Shown: piece by piece, positions 44,497-56,126 of the stretch | Layout of the letters: every line of letters begins with the position of its first letter | Position numbering within the stretch: the stretch's first letter is position 1 | Assembly: GCA_028583415.1 (NCBI GenBank) | Contig: CM053269.1 | Location: 29,950,254-30,014,253 of the forward strand | Reading direction: 5' to 3' | Source of the DNA: Protea cynaroides | Lineage: Eukaryota; Streptophyta; Magnoliopsida; Proteales; Proteaceae | Length of the DNA: 64,000 bases | Position numbers and translations under genes: made by a program | Notes under the pieces: model-generated | Told to the model about the DNA's origin: nothing | The model's database searches: none | The model's input: the letters and a program-made list of their open reading frames with translations, nothing else

Positions 44497-45355
44497 TGTC
44501 GTCTTAAATCGGATTGGTCCATAACTCACCGGTGATTCCTGCAAAAGGAAGAGAGGACACTGTAGTGATGATCGGGTGGGGACACCCTTTGGCCACTCCG
44601 ATGCCTAAGTCAATTTGAGGGACAAGCAGTATGGGACAAGTAAGAAAGACTGTCCCTTTGAATTAAGGGGATTCGTGTAGCTTGCTTGCTCTGAGCTTTG
44701 GGGGTTAGAAAATGTTTGTGTGTTTACCTGGGTACGCTTCCTCTATTTATAGGCTGGGAGTGACCTGGACGTGGAAGCTGGACATGTCTTCTGTCATGGC
44801 GGAATGTCCTTCTTGGAGTGTGATTTGCGCCTATTGATTTAAAGATCAAGTGATCTTCTACTGACTCATTCGGACAGTAGGATCTCTCTCTCAGGACTCC
44901 ATGGACTTCCCCTTGGCGGATATCTAGGGGGGGGGGGAGTTTTGATCCTTGAATTCATTTGATGTGGGTCCCACTCATACGTTACAGTACAGTTGGTTTG
45001 TGATATGTGGATCTATATGACGAGGTCTACTTGGGGGGATGTCGAGACTGCTGTGTTGAAGAGCTGTCGAGGCTTCCATATGGGTAAGGAGCCGAGGCTC
45101 CTGTCCTGGCGAGGGTCCGAGGCCATCAAAGGCACGAGGCTCCGAGGTCTCTTGATAGTGATCTTACATGGCTTTCATGATAGTGAGGCTCCGAGGTTCT
45201 TCACTATTCTCATACCACCCGGTTCATCAAGAGCTGCTTTTGTCTACGCCCTCTGAGGTTGGTGATGCGAGTGGGATCCTCCTTGTTTGGGTTTCGACAT
45301 ACACGTGTCGGGATCCGATTGGGGGAGGTGTATCCTCCCCTATTAAAGTCCAACA
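44497..45355 (-). mobile_element. 5' LTR of element D (Tat-type)
   Basis: Minus strand TGTTGGACTTT ... AAGACGACA, 859 bp. The inner edge sits next to the primer site; the outer edge cuts a LINE reading frame at 45356. A TATA-like TATTTATAGG lies near 44740. The U3 has many GAGGCTCCG-type words (45080-45200) and a G-run at 44927-44937. The 3' LTR is not in the window. Confidence 0.8.
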
Positions 45356-46018
45356 AAGAAAAACAACATAAGAAAACATCCTTATTACTGCATCTTTGAA
45401 AAAATTAGGATTATCTGCAAGCTTTAAGAACCACTGAAACAACATAAGATCATCATTTTTAGGCACCAGAAAAGACACAAATGAGCCAAGCCATGCGGCT
45501 CCTGTAAAAGAACATGTAAGTAAAAGATGATCAATAGTTTCAGAGGCCATACCACATCTTCGACAAGTTATATCTACAAAAATATTTCGTCTAATCAGCC
45601 CTTCAGTGGAAGTATCGCCTTGGCCACAACTTCTTCATAGAAACTTCTTGATCTTGGGCAAAGTTTTACAGTTCTAAATCTATTTCCAAAATGATTTAGG
45701 CACAATCCTCAATTTTGCATTTGTGGAAGTAGTAGAGGAAGAAAACAATTCGGCCTCCTTAAGATTTGAAAATAAATGATAAGCGGATTTCAGTATAAAT
45801 TTCCCTATTTTTAGCAACTTAATGGAATAGTTCTTTATGGCAACTACCTCCTCCGCAGTGATGACAATTAAAAAACTGTGTTTTAACATGTTGAGCCATT
45901 TTTCTTTAATTTGGTTGCATTTTATCCATGGAATGGGTGTAGGGCCCTTTCTGACATGGATCCATGCATGACTGTGAAGTAGCATAGTGAAGAAATTAAG
46001 CAACAAAGCGAGTTGCAT
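45356..46018 (-). pseudogene. LINE relic: RT C-terminus and zinc-binding domain
   Basis: Minus strand. The upstream part has ILKSAYHLFSNLKEAE. After a shift comes PKSFWK, TLPKIKKFL and RRNIFVDITCRRCG, then ETIDHLLLTCSFTGAAWLGS (the Cys/His-rich zf-RVT block of plant LINEs) and FSYVVFLCWTL. Reading is cut at 45356 by element D's LTR, which is therefore younger. Stops and frameshifts are present. Nothing LINE-like was seen above 46018. Confidence 0.82.
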
Positions 46019-46634
46019 ATGCTTCTAGTTATAGTTAATTTTCTGTAATTGGATAAATATGCTTAGGTGTTCAATTGGTCCACAAGTTAAAATAATGGTT
46101 TGCCTCACCTCCTATCTTTTTTCCCAAAAGTTTGGGTATTGTATGGCCACATTTTTTTCTTCTTAAAGCAAGGTTTGGATGTCAAGAATTATAGAAAACA
46201 GCGTAAGACTAATAATGAAATAATGATTAATTTATGTGTCTATTTTTCATTTTCAAATAAAAACGTTTTTATTTTACACCCAAAGATAGCCTAGAAGTGG
46301 GTACTGATGCATTTGCTCTTTGTGGACATGTAAAATTAATGAATTATTATTTTACAATATTTTAATAGGATCTACTAAGATATTAACAAAACTTACCTGT
46401 TGCCATTTTTAGTCATATTTGGCTGCATATTTTTTAATTTTTTCCATTTTATTTGACATTTTTTTGGGTTGATGTATTGGATTTCTGTTGATGGTGATGA
46501 ACTTGATATGACACTGAGAGGGGGGGAATCGTTGTCCGAAATTTTTCTCGATTAATTCATCGCTGCCCGCAGCTGATGGAGATGTATTCTCTTACACACA
46601 CACAAGCGTATGCAAATCTACCTCGCTACCACTC
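46019..46634. other. Unassigned AT-rich stretch before gap
   Basis: No gene or known repeat seen. It ends in the second N gap. Confidence 0.5.
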
Positions 46635-47134
46635 NNNNNNNNNNNNNNNNNNNNNNNNNNNNNNNNNNNNNNNNNNNNNNNNNNNNNNNNNNNNNNNNNN
46701 NNNNNNNNNNNNNNNNNNNNNNNNNNNNNNNNNNNNNNNNNNNNNNNNNNNNNNNNNNNNNNNNNNNNNNNNNNNNNNNNNNNNNNNNNNNNNNNNNNNN
46801 NNNNNNNNNNNNNNNNNNNNNNNNNNNNNNNNNNNNNNNNNNNNNNNNNNNNNNNNNNNNNNNNNNNNNNNNNNNNNNNNNNNNNNNNNNNNNNNNNNNN
46901 NNNNNNNNNNNNNNNNNNNNNNNNNNNNNNNNNNNNNNNNNNNNNNNNNNNNNNNNNNNNNNNNNNNNNNNNNNNNNNNNNNNNNNNNNNNNNNNNNNNN
47001 NNNNNNNNNNNNNNNNNNNNNNNNNNNNNNNNNNNNNNNNNNNNNNNNNNNNNNNNNNNNNNNNNNNNNNNNNNNNNNNNNNNNNNNNNNNNNNNNNNNN
47101 NNNNNNNNNNNNNNNNNNNNNNNNNNNNNNNNNN
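46635..47134. other. Assembly gap (500 N)
   Basis: Exactly 500 N. It hides the RT-to-3'LTR part of element E if that part exists. Confidence 0.97.
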
Positions 47135-47349
47135 GGTGCCTTTGACACAAGTATCGTCCTTGGTAACAAGTCGTTGACAAACTCGGTCGCATGATCAGAT
47201 GGTAACCCCGGTAAGTCTCCTGGAAACCCATCAGGGAATTTATGCATCACATCAATATCTTCCATCTGTGGTGCTTCTTTGGTAACGTATACCACAGATA
47301 CCATATATCCAACTTCCTTCTCTTCAAAGCATCTCTTCGCTTTTAGCAT
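47135..47349 (-). pseudogene. Element E: start of reverse transcriptase
   Basis: Minus strand. KRCFEEKEVGYMVSVVYVTK, MEDIDVMHKFPDGFPGDLPGL, SDHATEFVNDLLP: the entry to chromovirus RT, collinear with 33656-33850 of element C. It runs straight into the gap. Confidence 0.85.
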
Positions 47350-49286
47350 ATAGAGGATCAGCTTTTACTTCTTGAGCAACTTACTTCCAATAAAATTAAA
47401 TTATAAGTCATCTCTATTCTTGATTGATAACCTCTTCTATGCACGTAACAACTTTGTAGAGTGTTGAAACAACTAGTCTATTCCCAAGATGACGTCAAGG
47501 TCTGTCATCTCAAGTCGACTTAGCTTACAGCCAACTTCTGTCCATCCATACGATTTGGACATTATTCATAACACTCATCTAATACAACATTTAGTCCAAA
47601 TGTGTTTGAACTAGCAAAATCTGATGCAAAGGTCTTAAGAGCTTGTCTAGTTCCTTCATCTCTTATGATTTTCATAGACTATTGCTTGGAATCTCATATA
47701 TCCCAAAAATCTCATTAGCTCACACCTCCTTTTATCATTCTATTATATATCTCAAAAAGCATCTTTTGACTATTTACTCATTACATATCCCAAGTCTAAG
47801 CATTAGGGAATATGTCAAAATTCATTAATTTAGCCAAACTCTTTTGATCTTTACTTAATCATATCCCTCAACATTGGGCATAACTCAATTATCATTGTAT
47901 TAAATCGAGTACTACTTATGCCATGACTTTATCCTTGTATCCACTCTTAAATTTGCCTTTAGGAATCTTCTACCTTGTCCAAGATCCATAACAATATAGC
48001 CATCTTTAACTCTACTAGGGTGTTATCTATTTCTTTACTGGCTACCCTTGATAGTTCTCACTTTTTTTTTCTCATGCACTCTTTTATAGACATGACTCAT
48101 ATCAATCCATTTAAAAATATGAAAATAGATTCTCCACTACTTCATCGGAGGTCTCTTGGCTATAGCATTTAATCTGAATCCAATCATCTTTCTTTCAATC
48201 ATTCCATTATCACTACACATCTTTTGTTGATCAGGGAGTGTATAAATCAGAATGTTTGTCTAAAACAATTCATTTTCTTCTTTCAATTTAGCATAATGGC
48301 AACACTTGCTTTATCTAGTGAACCTAGGTTTAAAGGATCAGGAGTAAATCTGTGGTAATTCAACCGGCATCCAAAGGTCGTTAGGTTGCACGGTGGTCCA
48401 AATACATGGAATAGAGGTTTTTCAGTTCTTAACCTCATGGTTACAGGTTCTATCGAATATATAATGCCATTGGTCAAGGCACTACAAGAGTAAATCTGGA
48501 GAAGCTTTCATACATCAGTAAATTAGGTATAAATCTGGAGAAAGATTTTGTGCCTCAATAAATCAGGTATAAATCAATAGATGTACGCTCAACATGATTA
48601 AGCATTTAACTGTTCATTCAGTTCATATCTCTGTTCATGTTGTGGATCATGAGAGTGGCTCAGTTTGGTATAATCAGGACTAATACTAAAGAAACAATAT
48701 CTATAACTTCAATTGACAGGTTAAATCAAGAAGGTATCATATCAAGGTACGAGAATTAAAATCAAGTATGTGCATCCTCTATAATCATAAGAGTAAGTCA
48801 ATAATGCACCGCATCCTATATAAACATATCTACTTACATGGCCTTTATCTTCTTATCTCTGTTTGGATTTAGTCTGAGATCTTTTCCTTTATCTCTACAA
48901 GGGTTTTGGCATTACTAGCTATTTTCCTTCTTCCTCTGTCTTACATCGAGTTTCACATCTTATGAGTACCAACTCGGCATTTAATTTTCCTGTTTTACAG
49001 ATGCTTCCTTCTTGCTACTGTACTATATCCTTGTATACTTGGATAACTACCCAACTTATAGATAATACCCTATATTGTTTGTTTATTAGGATAATTTTTT
49101 ATCTTTTCTTTCTGTTTGAGTGTATATATATGGTTCCACCCTTTATATGTACATTATTGTCTTGTTAAGTTCTGTCTCAACCAACACAGGTGCTTATGGT
49201 GTGTTTGTATTAAAGCTTTTAATTTATTCTAACTCAGTTCATGGACTCTATTGGAATTATTCAGGTTTAATGGGTAAGGCCTACGA
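47350..49286 (-). pseudogene. Element E: protease and gag region, with a deletion
   Basis: Minus strand. The protease block LDVILGID is at ~47480-47500, with a stop where Trp is expected. Further right the sequence matches C (34401-36504) and A. Relative to both, E has lost ~700 bp at ~48842: sequence equivalent to 12562 in A jumps to sequence equivalent to ~13225, taking out most of the gag N-terminus. The gag start ATG of A is ATA in E (~48925). Confidence 0.75.
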
Positions 49287-49303
49287 GAGCTCTGATACCA
49301 AGT
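49287..49303 (-). promoter_or_regulatory. Primer binding site of element E
   Basis: Minus strand ACTTGGTATCAGAGCTCTC next to the LTR end; initiator-Met type. Confidence 0.9.
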
Positions 49304-49571
49304 TGTCACACCCCAATTCTACACTATTCAGAATGGTGTGATGAACCGTCTATAAACCAACGGTTCAACTAGGATCTCAAAATAGGCTATCCCACATATG
49401 ATAAACCAAAACACATTCCACATTAATTAGAGTTAATAAAGTAAATAGAGAAAGTCTTACAGATAATGAACTGAGGTCTAATCATGATAAATAATTAATA
49501 TTCCATTTATTTCCATGTAACCGAAACATAATTTAATACATATTATAATATCCAAATACAAAAACTAAACA

Positions 49572-49703
49572 CTAAACGTATCCACCATTGAAACGCTCGC
49601 TTAACGAATCATGTTCATCCTCCACAGCTTGCTCATCATAGCCACTACATGTTCATATGTTGGCGTGTCGACATAATCTTCATAATCTTCAATCATAGTA
49701 CCT
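49572..49703 (-). pseudogene. LTR-8 conserved short frame ('exon 3'), frameshifted
   Basis: IEDYEDYVDTPTYEHVVAM is followed by a one-base loss. In the shifted frame the familiar end continues (AVEDEHDS) to TAG. The CEC cysteines are gone. An in-frame repeat of EDY is unique to this copy. Confidence 0.45.
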
Positions 49704-50633
49704 GCAACATCAGAAACTAAAAAGAATTACGCACGTGAGGGTCAGCTCTCCAACTTGAGCTCAGTGAGAAAACAAAACAATGCAACAATACATATGCATG
49801 CATTCAATTCATATCTTTGGTCTGGTATATAAGTTTGCAATGTGCTATAGAAAGGATAGGTGGCCGTCGCACCTCTATACACGAGTGTGTGGAAACGCCC
49901 AATGAAAACGGCACTGTCGCCCCACATGCACCCACCATGGACAATATACATCCCATGAAAATGGCATGGCTGTACCGGTTGCCCATACCAATACGTAAGC
50001 TCTGTTGGCGAGGGCTTGCAAACTGGGCTCGCAACTAACCAACCCTAATGTCAAACAATGTATCCAAGGCCTCACCCCAGCATCCCTCAATACATCCATA
50101 GAGATAGAGCTAGGGTCTGGTGACCAGGCTGAACCACAATGCCACGTCCCCCCTGATGCCCTACGACATATTAGTTCCGCTAAGGTAATGGCGATACGAC
50201 GATGTTAGCGGATAAAACTTGAGTAGAGATAGAGCTAGAGTCTGGTGACCAGGCTGAACCACAATGCCACGTCCTCCCCCTGATGCTCCACTCGCATCAA
50301 GCACACTAACACTTGCTTAGTGGACATGACTTGAATAGACCATGGCACAATATACCCCGATGAGAACGGCATCGAAGTACCGGTCGATACCATCCCTACC
50401 CGCACCATGTACACCAGCCAAACACAAACATTCACATGCCTATTCCTACCATCATCAACATCATCATGTTATAATCAATAAATTTAAATATGCATGAACA
50501 GTAATAATAAAAATATTGGATGACATGTTGAATGCACATAACAATCATACACGCATAAAATCATTCATGGCATCGGACTCAAAAATAAAAATAATTTATT
50601 ATTAACCAATTAGTTTAGGTCTTGTTCTCTCAC

Positions 50634-50704
50634 CTTAGCTTGTTAATAGATCATCTTCCAAGCTTTAGAATCACCTTTATAATGTTATTATATTGCTAGA
50701 AGAC
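50634..50704 (-). other. LTR-8 putative 71-base exon ('exon 2')
   Basis: Minus strand: ACTTTGTTAG before, GTGAGAGAAC after. About ten bases longer than in the other eight LTRs, probably by a small AT-rich insertion. Confidence 0.45.
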
Positions 50705-51654
50705 CTAACAAAGTCGATAGAATTTAATTAGAATTAATTCCAAATTTAAAAACCATCATGTTAACTAAGGGTCGGAGGTAGGGTCGGAGTCATGATCGAC
50801 CCTGGGTGCGACCCTCCCCCTAATCTGAACTTCCCGAACACTGAGAGTCGATGCTAGGGTCGGATCTGCCATCGACCCTAAGTGCGACCCTCCATGGTTT
50901 GAGTCAAAAATATCAGATTTCGTTCTATCTTTCATGGTTGGGTCCTATGGCTTACTTCCACAATCCATTCTATACATGTTCTATGGTTTAGAAATATATT
51001 TTATTCACCTACATGGTTTTAATGATCTCATCCATGGTTTTCCATGAAAACCTAACCATGGATGGATGATTTGGGTTTCTTCTAAGTCATACCTTCTTCA
51101 TAAACCATTCTAAAGTCTTAAATAAATCATGGGGAATGTATTCATACCTTAGGTTTGCTGAGATTCAGAGTTCCTCTGAATTTCCTCTTCCTTAGCCTTT
51201 TCTTCAAGTTTTCCTTCTCTTCTTCTCTTCCTTCTCTTCTCTTTCTCTCAATCCAATTAGGGTTGTAAAAGGAGTGAAAGAGGCTTAGGGACATCCTAAT
51301 TATAGAGTAAAACCTCCCAAAATAAGTCTCATTGAGTTTAGGAAAGGTTCCAATCGAAATTAGGAAGGTTTCCTAATTTTCGGTTCGTGCTGTTTTTCCC
51401 GAATATCGAGGGTCAATGGGAGGGTCGGACAACTCATAGACCCTACGACCCATGGTTGAGGGTCGATGGTGAGGGTCGGACTTGTCTGTTAAGACATGCG
51501 ACCCTACCCTCATTTTGGCTATTTTTGGGTAAATTTTCATATTGGGTCTTGGGTTTCTTCACACACTTGGTCCACTTGGCTCGACCATGATATGTAGACG
51601 GGTCCCGACACAAAATATAAGGTTAGGCCGGGTTCGTGGCGTACGGGTCTTACA

Positions 51655-52269
51655 CCTTCTCTCTACCTTTCCTCCATGGCTCCAAGCCTCCACCTTGCAA
51701 TCGCGAGAAGAAGAAGAAGAAGCATTGAGCAATCACCAGTCAGGTACTCTTCTCCCTATGTTCTTCTTCCTTCTTGTAATCTCCTTCTTTGAGGAGCCAT
51801 TAAGCAAGCATTCCTAAATCATTGCTCTCACGAGGCAAGTTGATCTAAAAAGTGGAAAAACCCAGATTTGGGCCAATCTAAAAACTTTGTGATAATACAT
51901 TTACTGCAATTACTTTTTCTGTAAAATTTAGTCCACTATTTTTTATCTGCAACTGCAATGACTAACATCTTTTTGAATAATTACAAAAAGATGTGGGGTT
52001 CTCTTTTTCAATTTCTTTAATCCCATATCACGTTCTCTATTTACATTGTACATCTATATTTGATGTTCAAGATTTCTCTTTTGATTTACAACTTCCTACA
52101 AGTTCCAAAAAAAAAAAAAAATGAGATTGTTAAAATTGAATGACTCAGATCTACCTTGTGACTTACCAAAACTTCACAAACATTTATAACTTATGGTTTT
52201 TCATTCTCATATTATTATGTTCAACAGGTAATGATATATTAGTAATATTAATGTATGTTAAAAAGTTGA
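51655..52269. other. Spacer between elements E and F
   Basis: No repeat recognised. The only gene-like feature is the short frame at 51676-51743. Confidence 0.5.
51676..51743 (+). other. Possible first-exon remnant
   Basis: ATG in good context (CCTCCATGGC) opens a short frame with a run of five Arg from GAAGAA repeats, ending at CAG|GTACTC, a donor-like site. It lies directly beyond the LTR-8 edge, so it could be host DNA or part of another repeat. No following exon was found. Confidence 0.2.
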
Positions 52270-52492
52270 GTTCATGGTAAATCAGGGTCAATCAGGGTAA
52301 ACCCGACCCTGTCGGGCCCAGTCAGGGTCAATTAGGGTACGATAGGGTTTGGGTAAACCCTGTCAGGGTAGGGTAAGGGTTGAGGTTATGTTTGGCCCTG
52401 ACAGGGTGGGTAGGGTTTGGTTTAACATAAAAGGGCCTTAGATAGGGTTGGGGTTTGCAAATACCGGGCCCAACCCTACCCTGTTGCACCCC
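52270..52492. repeat. GGGTC-rich element, hAT-like
   Basis: Second copy of the word-rich type seen at 3866-4062, ending TTGCACCCCTAG at 52481-52492. Contains AGGGTCAATCAGGG repeats and GGGTTTGG words. Confidence 0.35.
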
Positions 52493-52554
52493 TAGTCACT
52501 ACTCCTTAGCTCATACCTTATCAAGCCGACCTCTTATCTATTGCATGTTGTTTA

Positions 52555-52847
52555 TGTTAAGGAGAGAATCTCTCATCGGTTACAAAGATTCATATTTAAA
52601 TTTTGAATTGACAAATTAAAGAGAGAATCTCTCATCGGTTACAAAGATTCAAATTCAAAATTTATAACTTACAGACACAATAACTGAATCTGATATCCAG
52701 CTTTAAATTTCTCTTATCGGTTACAAAATTCAAATTCAAATATGTAATTCAAATACACAATGTAAACAACTCCAGCATATTATAAATATACATGTACCCA
52801 ACGTATCTAGGTAAAGCTTTGAATCAATTCAAAATTTTAGTTTTACA
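52555..52847 (+). repeat. 5' LTR of element F
   Basis: TGTTAAGGAG ... GTTTTACA, 293 bp. It has a ~30 bp segment near 52797-52826 that the 3' LTR lacks. Confidence 0.9.
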
Positions 52848-52860
52848 TGGTATCAGACGA
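52848..52860 (+). promoter_or_regulatory. Primer binding site of element F
   Basis: TGGTATCAGACGA directly after the LTR; initiator-Met type for the first nine bases. Confidence 0.8.
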
Positions 52861-52873
52861 CTGGGTATTTTCC

Positions 52874-53873
52874 ATGGCTTCCGCTTCAACTCTTGTTCCT
52901 ATGCCTGGTTCGTCAATCTCTTCCTCTCCTAATGTTCACCATCATCTTTCCATCAAACTACAGTCCGATAATTATCTTCTATGGACTACTCAACTTCTCC
53001 CTCTTCTTAAGAGCTATGATTTGATTGGCCTTGTTGATGTCACTAAGCCAAGTCCACCTCCGACAATCACCACCACCACTGCCACTCCACTTCTCCTTCG
53101 GTGAATTCTGCTCCATCTCTGCCACCTACTATTACCATCCTTCCTAGTCCCATCTGTAAAGACTGGATTCATAAGGATCAAATGGCCCTAAGCTGGTTGA
53201 TTTCCTCTCTCAGCCCGAAAGTCCTTCAATATGCTTTAACTTAGCTATAGCAGTATGGTAGGCTTTACGTTCTACCTTTGGCACCTTATCTCACACCAGT
53301 ATTCTGCAACTACACATGCAACTCTAAGGTACGATGAAGGTAACAAAACTGTTTCTGAATACCTCTGTGAGGTTAAATATATTTCGGACCAACTGGTAGC
53401 ATCCAATAAATCATTTTCTGTGGAGGAGTTTAATGCCATTGTTTTTCGTAATCTTGGAGCTGATTACAATGACATATTTGCTACACTAACTACTAAGTTT
53501 GAAGCCTTAATGCCATTGTTTTTCGTAACCTTAGAGCTGATTACAATGACATAATTGTTGCACTAGCTACTAAGTTTGAGGCCCTTCCTTCCATGAGCTT
53601 CATCGGCTTTTATTGAGTCATGAAATACGACTCAACAATGCCCAATCAGTTATCACTGCTAACCTTAGCACTCTGCAGCACTCACCAAATGCTCTTATGC
53701 ATTTCTATTTGTCTTCACAAGGACCTATGCAAACCCCTCCGCAAGGCTCTCCCCACTCTCGACCACCCTCCAACTTTGGTCAAAACAAGAAACATGGAAA
53801 CCGACATGGTAAGAGAGATAGGTGCCAAATCTGCAATCGTCTGAATCACCTGGTATCTAAATGCTACTTTTGA
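52874..53873 (+). pseudogene. Element F: gag
   Basis: The start at 52874 (ATGGCTTCC) is preferred over the upstream ATG in the primer site. N-terminal block: LSIKLQSDNYLLWTTQLLPL and LKSYDLIGLVD. A stop lies near 53103. The middle part (53320-53500) has NKTVSEYLCEVKYISDQL and FNAIVFRNLGADYNDIFATL. A 77 bp tandem duplication (53430-53583) then shifts the frame. The zinc knuckle CQICNRLNHLVSKC (CX2CX4HX4C) lies near 53823-53865, before the stop at 53871. Gag would form the particle and package RNA. Confidence 0.85.
53430..53583 (+). repeat. 77 bp tandem duplication in copia gag
   Basis: 53430-53506 and 53507-53583 both run TTAATGCCATTGTTTTTCGT to AAGTTTGA(A/G)GCC with a few differences, so the duplication is not recent. 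77 is not a multiple of 3. Confidence 0.88.
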
Positions 53874-53917
53874 TACGCTGGTGGATCAGCACCTATCTCC
53901 ACCAATAATTCAACTAC

Positions 53918-54260
53918 AAACATGGCAAGACTACCTCCTAGTCCACCAGCATTCCCACAAGCATGGTATCCTGATACAACGGCTACTCATCATGTGACAC
54001 CCGACCTAAGCAATTTGCATATCTCAAATAGATATAATGGTAAGGAATCATTACGGGTTGGTATAGAGTTGGTCTTAATATTAGTCATATCGGTTCCTCC
54101 TCTATTTCTCTATCACCTAACTCCTCTTTTCAATTTTTTAAGATTTTCCATGTTCCACACATTCAACAAAAGCTATTATCAGTTCACCAATTTACAAAGG
54201 ATAACCAATGTTATTTTGAATTTCATCCCTATTATTTTCTTGTAAAAGATCAAGTGATAA
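53918..54260 (+). pseudogene. Element F: protease
   Basis: AWYPDTTATHHVTPDLSNL (~53961-54017) is the copia protease start. The active-site triplet reads Asp-Thr-Thr where Gly is normally third. The following ~70 codons diverge and shift frame. Confidence 0.75.
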
Positions 54261-55466
54261 ACAAGATACTACTGAAAGGCCGACATGATGATGGACTGTT
54301 CAAGCTGCCGACTAGTCTTCCTTCCCATCAACCTTCCGCTCACCATGTTCACTCCATAATACCTGTCAATGCAGATGATTGGCATGCATAGTTGGGTCAT
54401 CCCCATTCCCTAACTGTCAAGCACCTGATCTCCTCCCATTCTCTACCTACTTCATTATCTACTATTAATAAATGTCTTGCTTGTTTTATGGGCAAGACTC
54501 ATCATTTTTCATTACCATTAATAGGGTCTGTTAGTAATGCACCTTTAGATTTGATCTTCAGTGATGTATGGGGACCTGCTCTACATGTTTCCTATACTAA
54601 TAATCTCTACTTTCTTATTTTTATTGATGATTATTCTAAATATAAATGGTATTATCCTATATTGAAACGATCCTCTATTCCTGTAATTTTGAGTAATAGT
54701 TGAAAATTAATTTTCCACAAAAATCAAATGTTTTTAATCTGATTGAGGAGGGGAATACCAAAAGGTGAATATTTCACTTCAAAAATTTAGAATTATTCAT
54801 AGAGTTGCATGTCCCCATACGCATGAATAAAATGGAACTGCATAACGAAAAATATTGATCTAACTCTGTTGACATATGCTTCATGACCTATGACTTTTTG
54901 GGACTACGTATTCTAAATGGTCACTTTTCTCATAAATCAATTATCCACACTGGTTTTACAAAATAAATCTCTTTTTGAAGTCTTATTCAAAAAGACACCT
55001 AATTACACATTTCTTAAAGTATTTGAGTGTACTGCCTTCCCCTTCCTTCGACCTTACAATTCTATAAAATTCAGTATGCGCTCAATACCATGTGTTTTTC
55101 TTGGTTATAGTCCTCTCCATATGGGATATCAATGCCTAGATTATAGAACTAATCGAATGTACATTGCACAACATGTGCAATTTATTGAGAATTCCTTCCC
55201 ATATGCATCGGTATCCCCATCATTCCCAAGTCCTCCCCCACCTACATTAGTCCTAAGGCTGTCGATTAGCCCCTAGTTGACACCCATCATCACCTCGGCC
55301 TCCACCAGATTCTCCATGTCTTCGGGAATCTTCTCCATCCTCCCCTTCTATCATATTCCTTCATTAATCGATGCTAATATTACTTCCAATCTCCCCAATC
55401 CCTTAATTTCTACTGATGCTCTTATTAAAGAAGTAGCAAATTTACCTACCACTGTAGTGTCACCAT
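54261..55466 (+). pseudogene. Element F: integrase
   Basis: The zinc-binding region begins with LGHPHSLTVKHLISSH and NKCLACFMGKTHHF (~54393-54510). A stop replaces the residue before LGHP. The core starts DLIFSDVWGPA (~54548) and YFLIFIDDYSKYKWYY (~54610-54655). Stops and shifts follow at ~54702-54916. The C-terminal part resumes at 54917: LFEVLFKKTPNY, ECTAFPFLRPYN, PCVFLGYSPLHMGYQCLD. A Pro/Ser-rich linker ends at the insertion at 55467. Confidence 0.85.
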
Positions 55467-55488
55467 AGAGAGAGAGAGAAAGAGAGAG

Positions 55489-55571
<83 letters not shown>

Positions 55572-56126
55572 GGGTTTGATTAAATATATTTAAGTTTTAA
55601 CTACATCTTTAGTTGTTTTTTACTATCTTTAGGTTTTATATTTAATCCTTTAGTCTAGGGAAATGATAACTTTTTAAATTTAAAAATGAAAAATTAATTC
55701 AAGATTTCAAAAGAGCGGTTGTGGTACTGTGTGTAACTTTACTCCAATCTTGGAAAATGAAACAGTCAAATGTCATTGTGTTACACAATTCTAAATGTTA
55801 CAAAGTTATAAAAAATAAACTCGGCCTTTTTCAAATAATGAGAGCTTTAAAAAGAGAGTTGTGTAAATTAAGGTGAGGCTAATTGGTTTTAATAAGGATA
55901 ATTGGTTTATAAATGGTTTAATTAAACGGTTCTACAAACAGTTCTACAAACGGTTCGGTTACACGATTTTAATCGGGTTCACATCGTCGGTTTAATCGGA
56001 TCAGTTCAGTTTCGGTATACAGTGTCGAATTGAAAACCAAAACTGAACCATTTAATAAACGGTTTATTGGTTACGGTTTAAACGATTCGGTATATACGAT
56101 TCGGTTTCATTTTTAACACCCTTAAC
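55467..56126. mobile_element. Insertion in copia pol (microsatellite plus hAT-like segment)
   Basis: The Pro/Ser-rich linker of pol is interrupted after 55466 and resumes at ~56127 with PPPVPPQCTH-like coding. The inserted DNA holds (GA)n, a ~38-unit (GT)n at 55493-55569, AT-rich sequence and a right part full of CGGTTT/AACCG words (55905-56110), ending TTTTTAACACCCTTAA. Such word-rich ends are common in non-autonomous plant hAT elements; TAAGGGT at 55568 could be the matching left end. No clean target duplication was found. Confidence 0.5.
55493..55569. repeat. (GT)n microsatellite
   Basis: About 38 uninterrupted GT units. Confidence 0.97.

Larger units (their letters stand above)
49304..51654 (-). 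mobile_element. 5' LTR of element E (LTR-8)
   Basis: 2351 bp, TGTCACACCCC ... GGGTCTTACA on the plus strand. The adjoining primer site makes it a 5' LTR. Word clusters 50765-50895 and 51395-51510 use GGGTCG with CGACCC. The TATA position (~51297) is eroded to TAATTATAG. Exon-2-like segment 50634-50704 (71 bases, the one length outlier), short frame 49572-49703 (shifted). Confidence 0.92.

Noticed and set aside
46576..47349. Long open frames across the N runs (also 2845-3442)
   Set aside because: They are open only because N has no stops. The only real coding piece is the element E RT start at 47135-47349.
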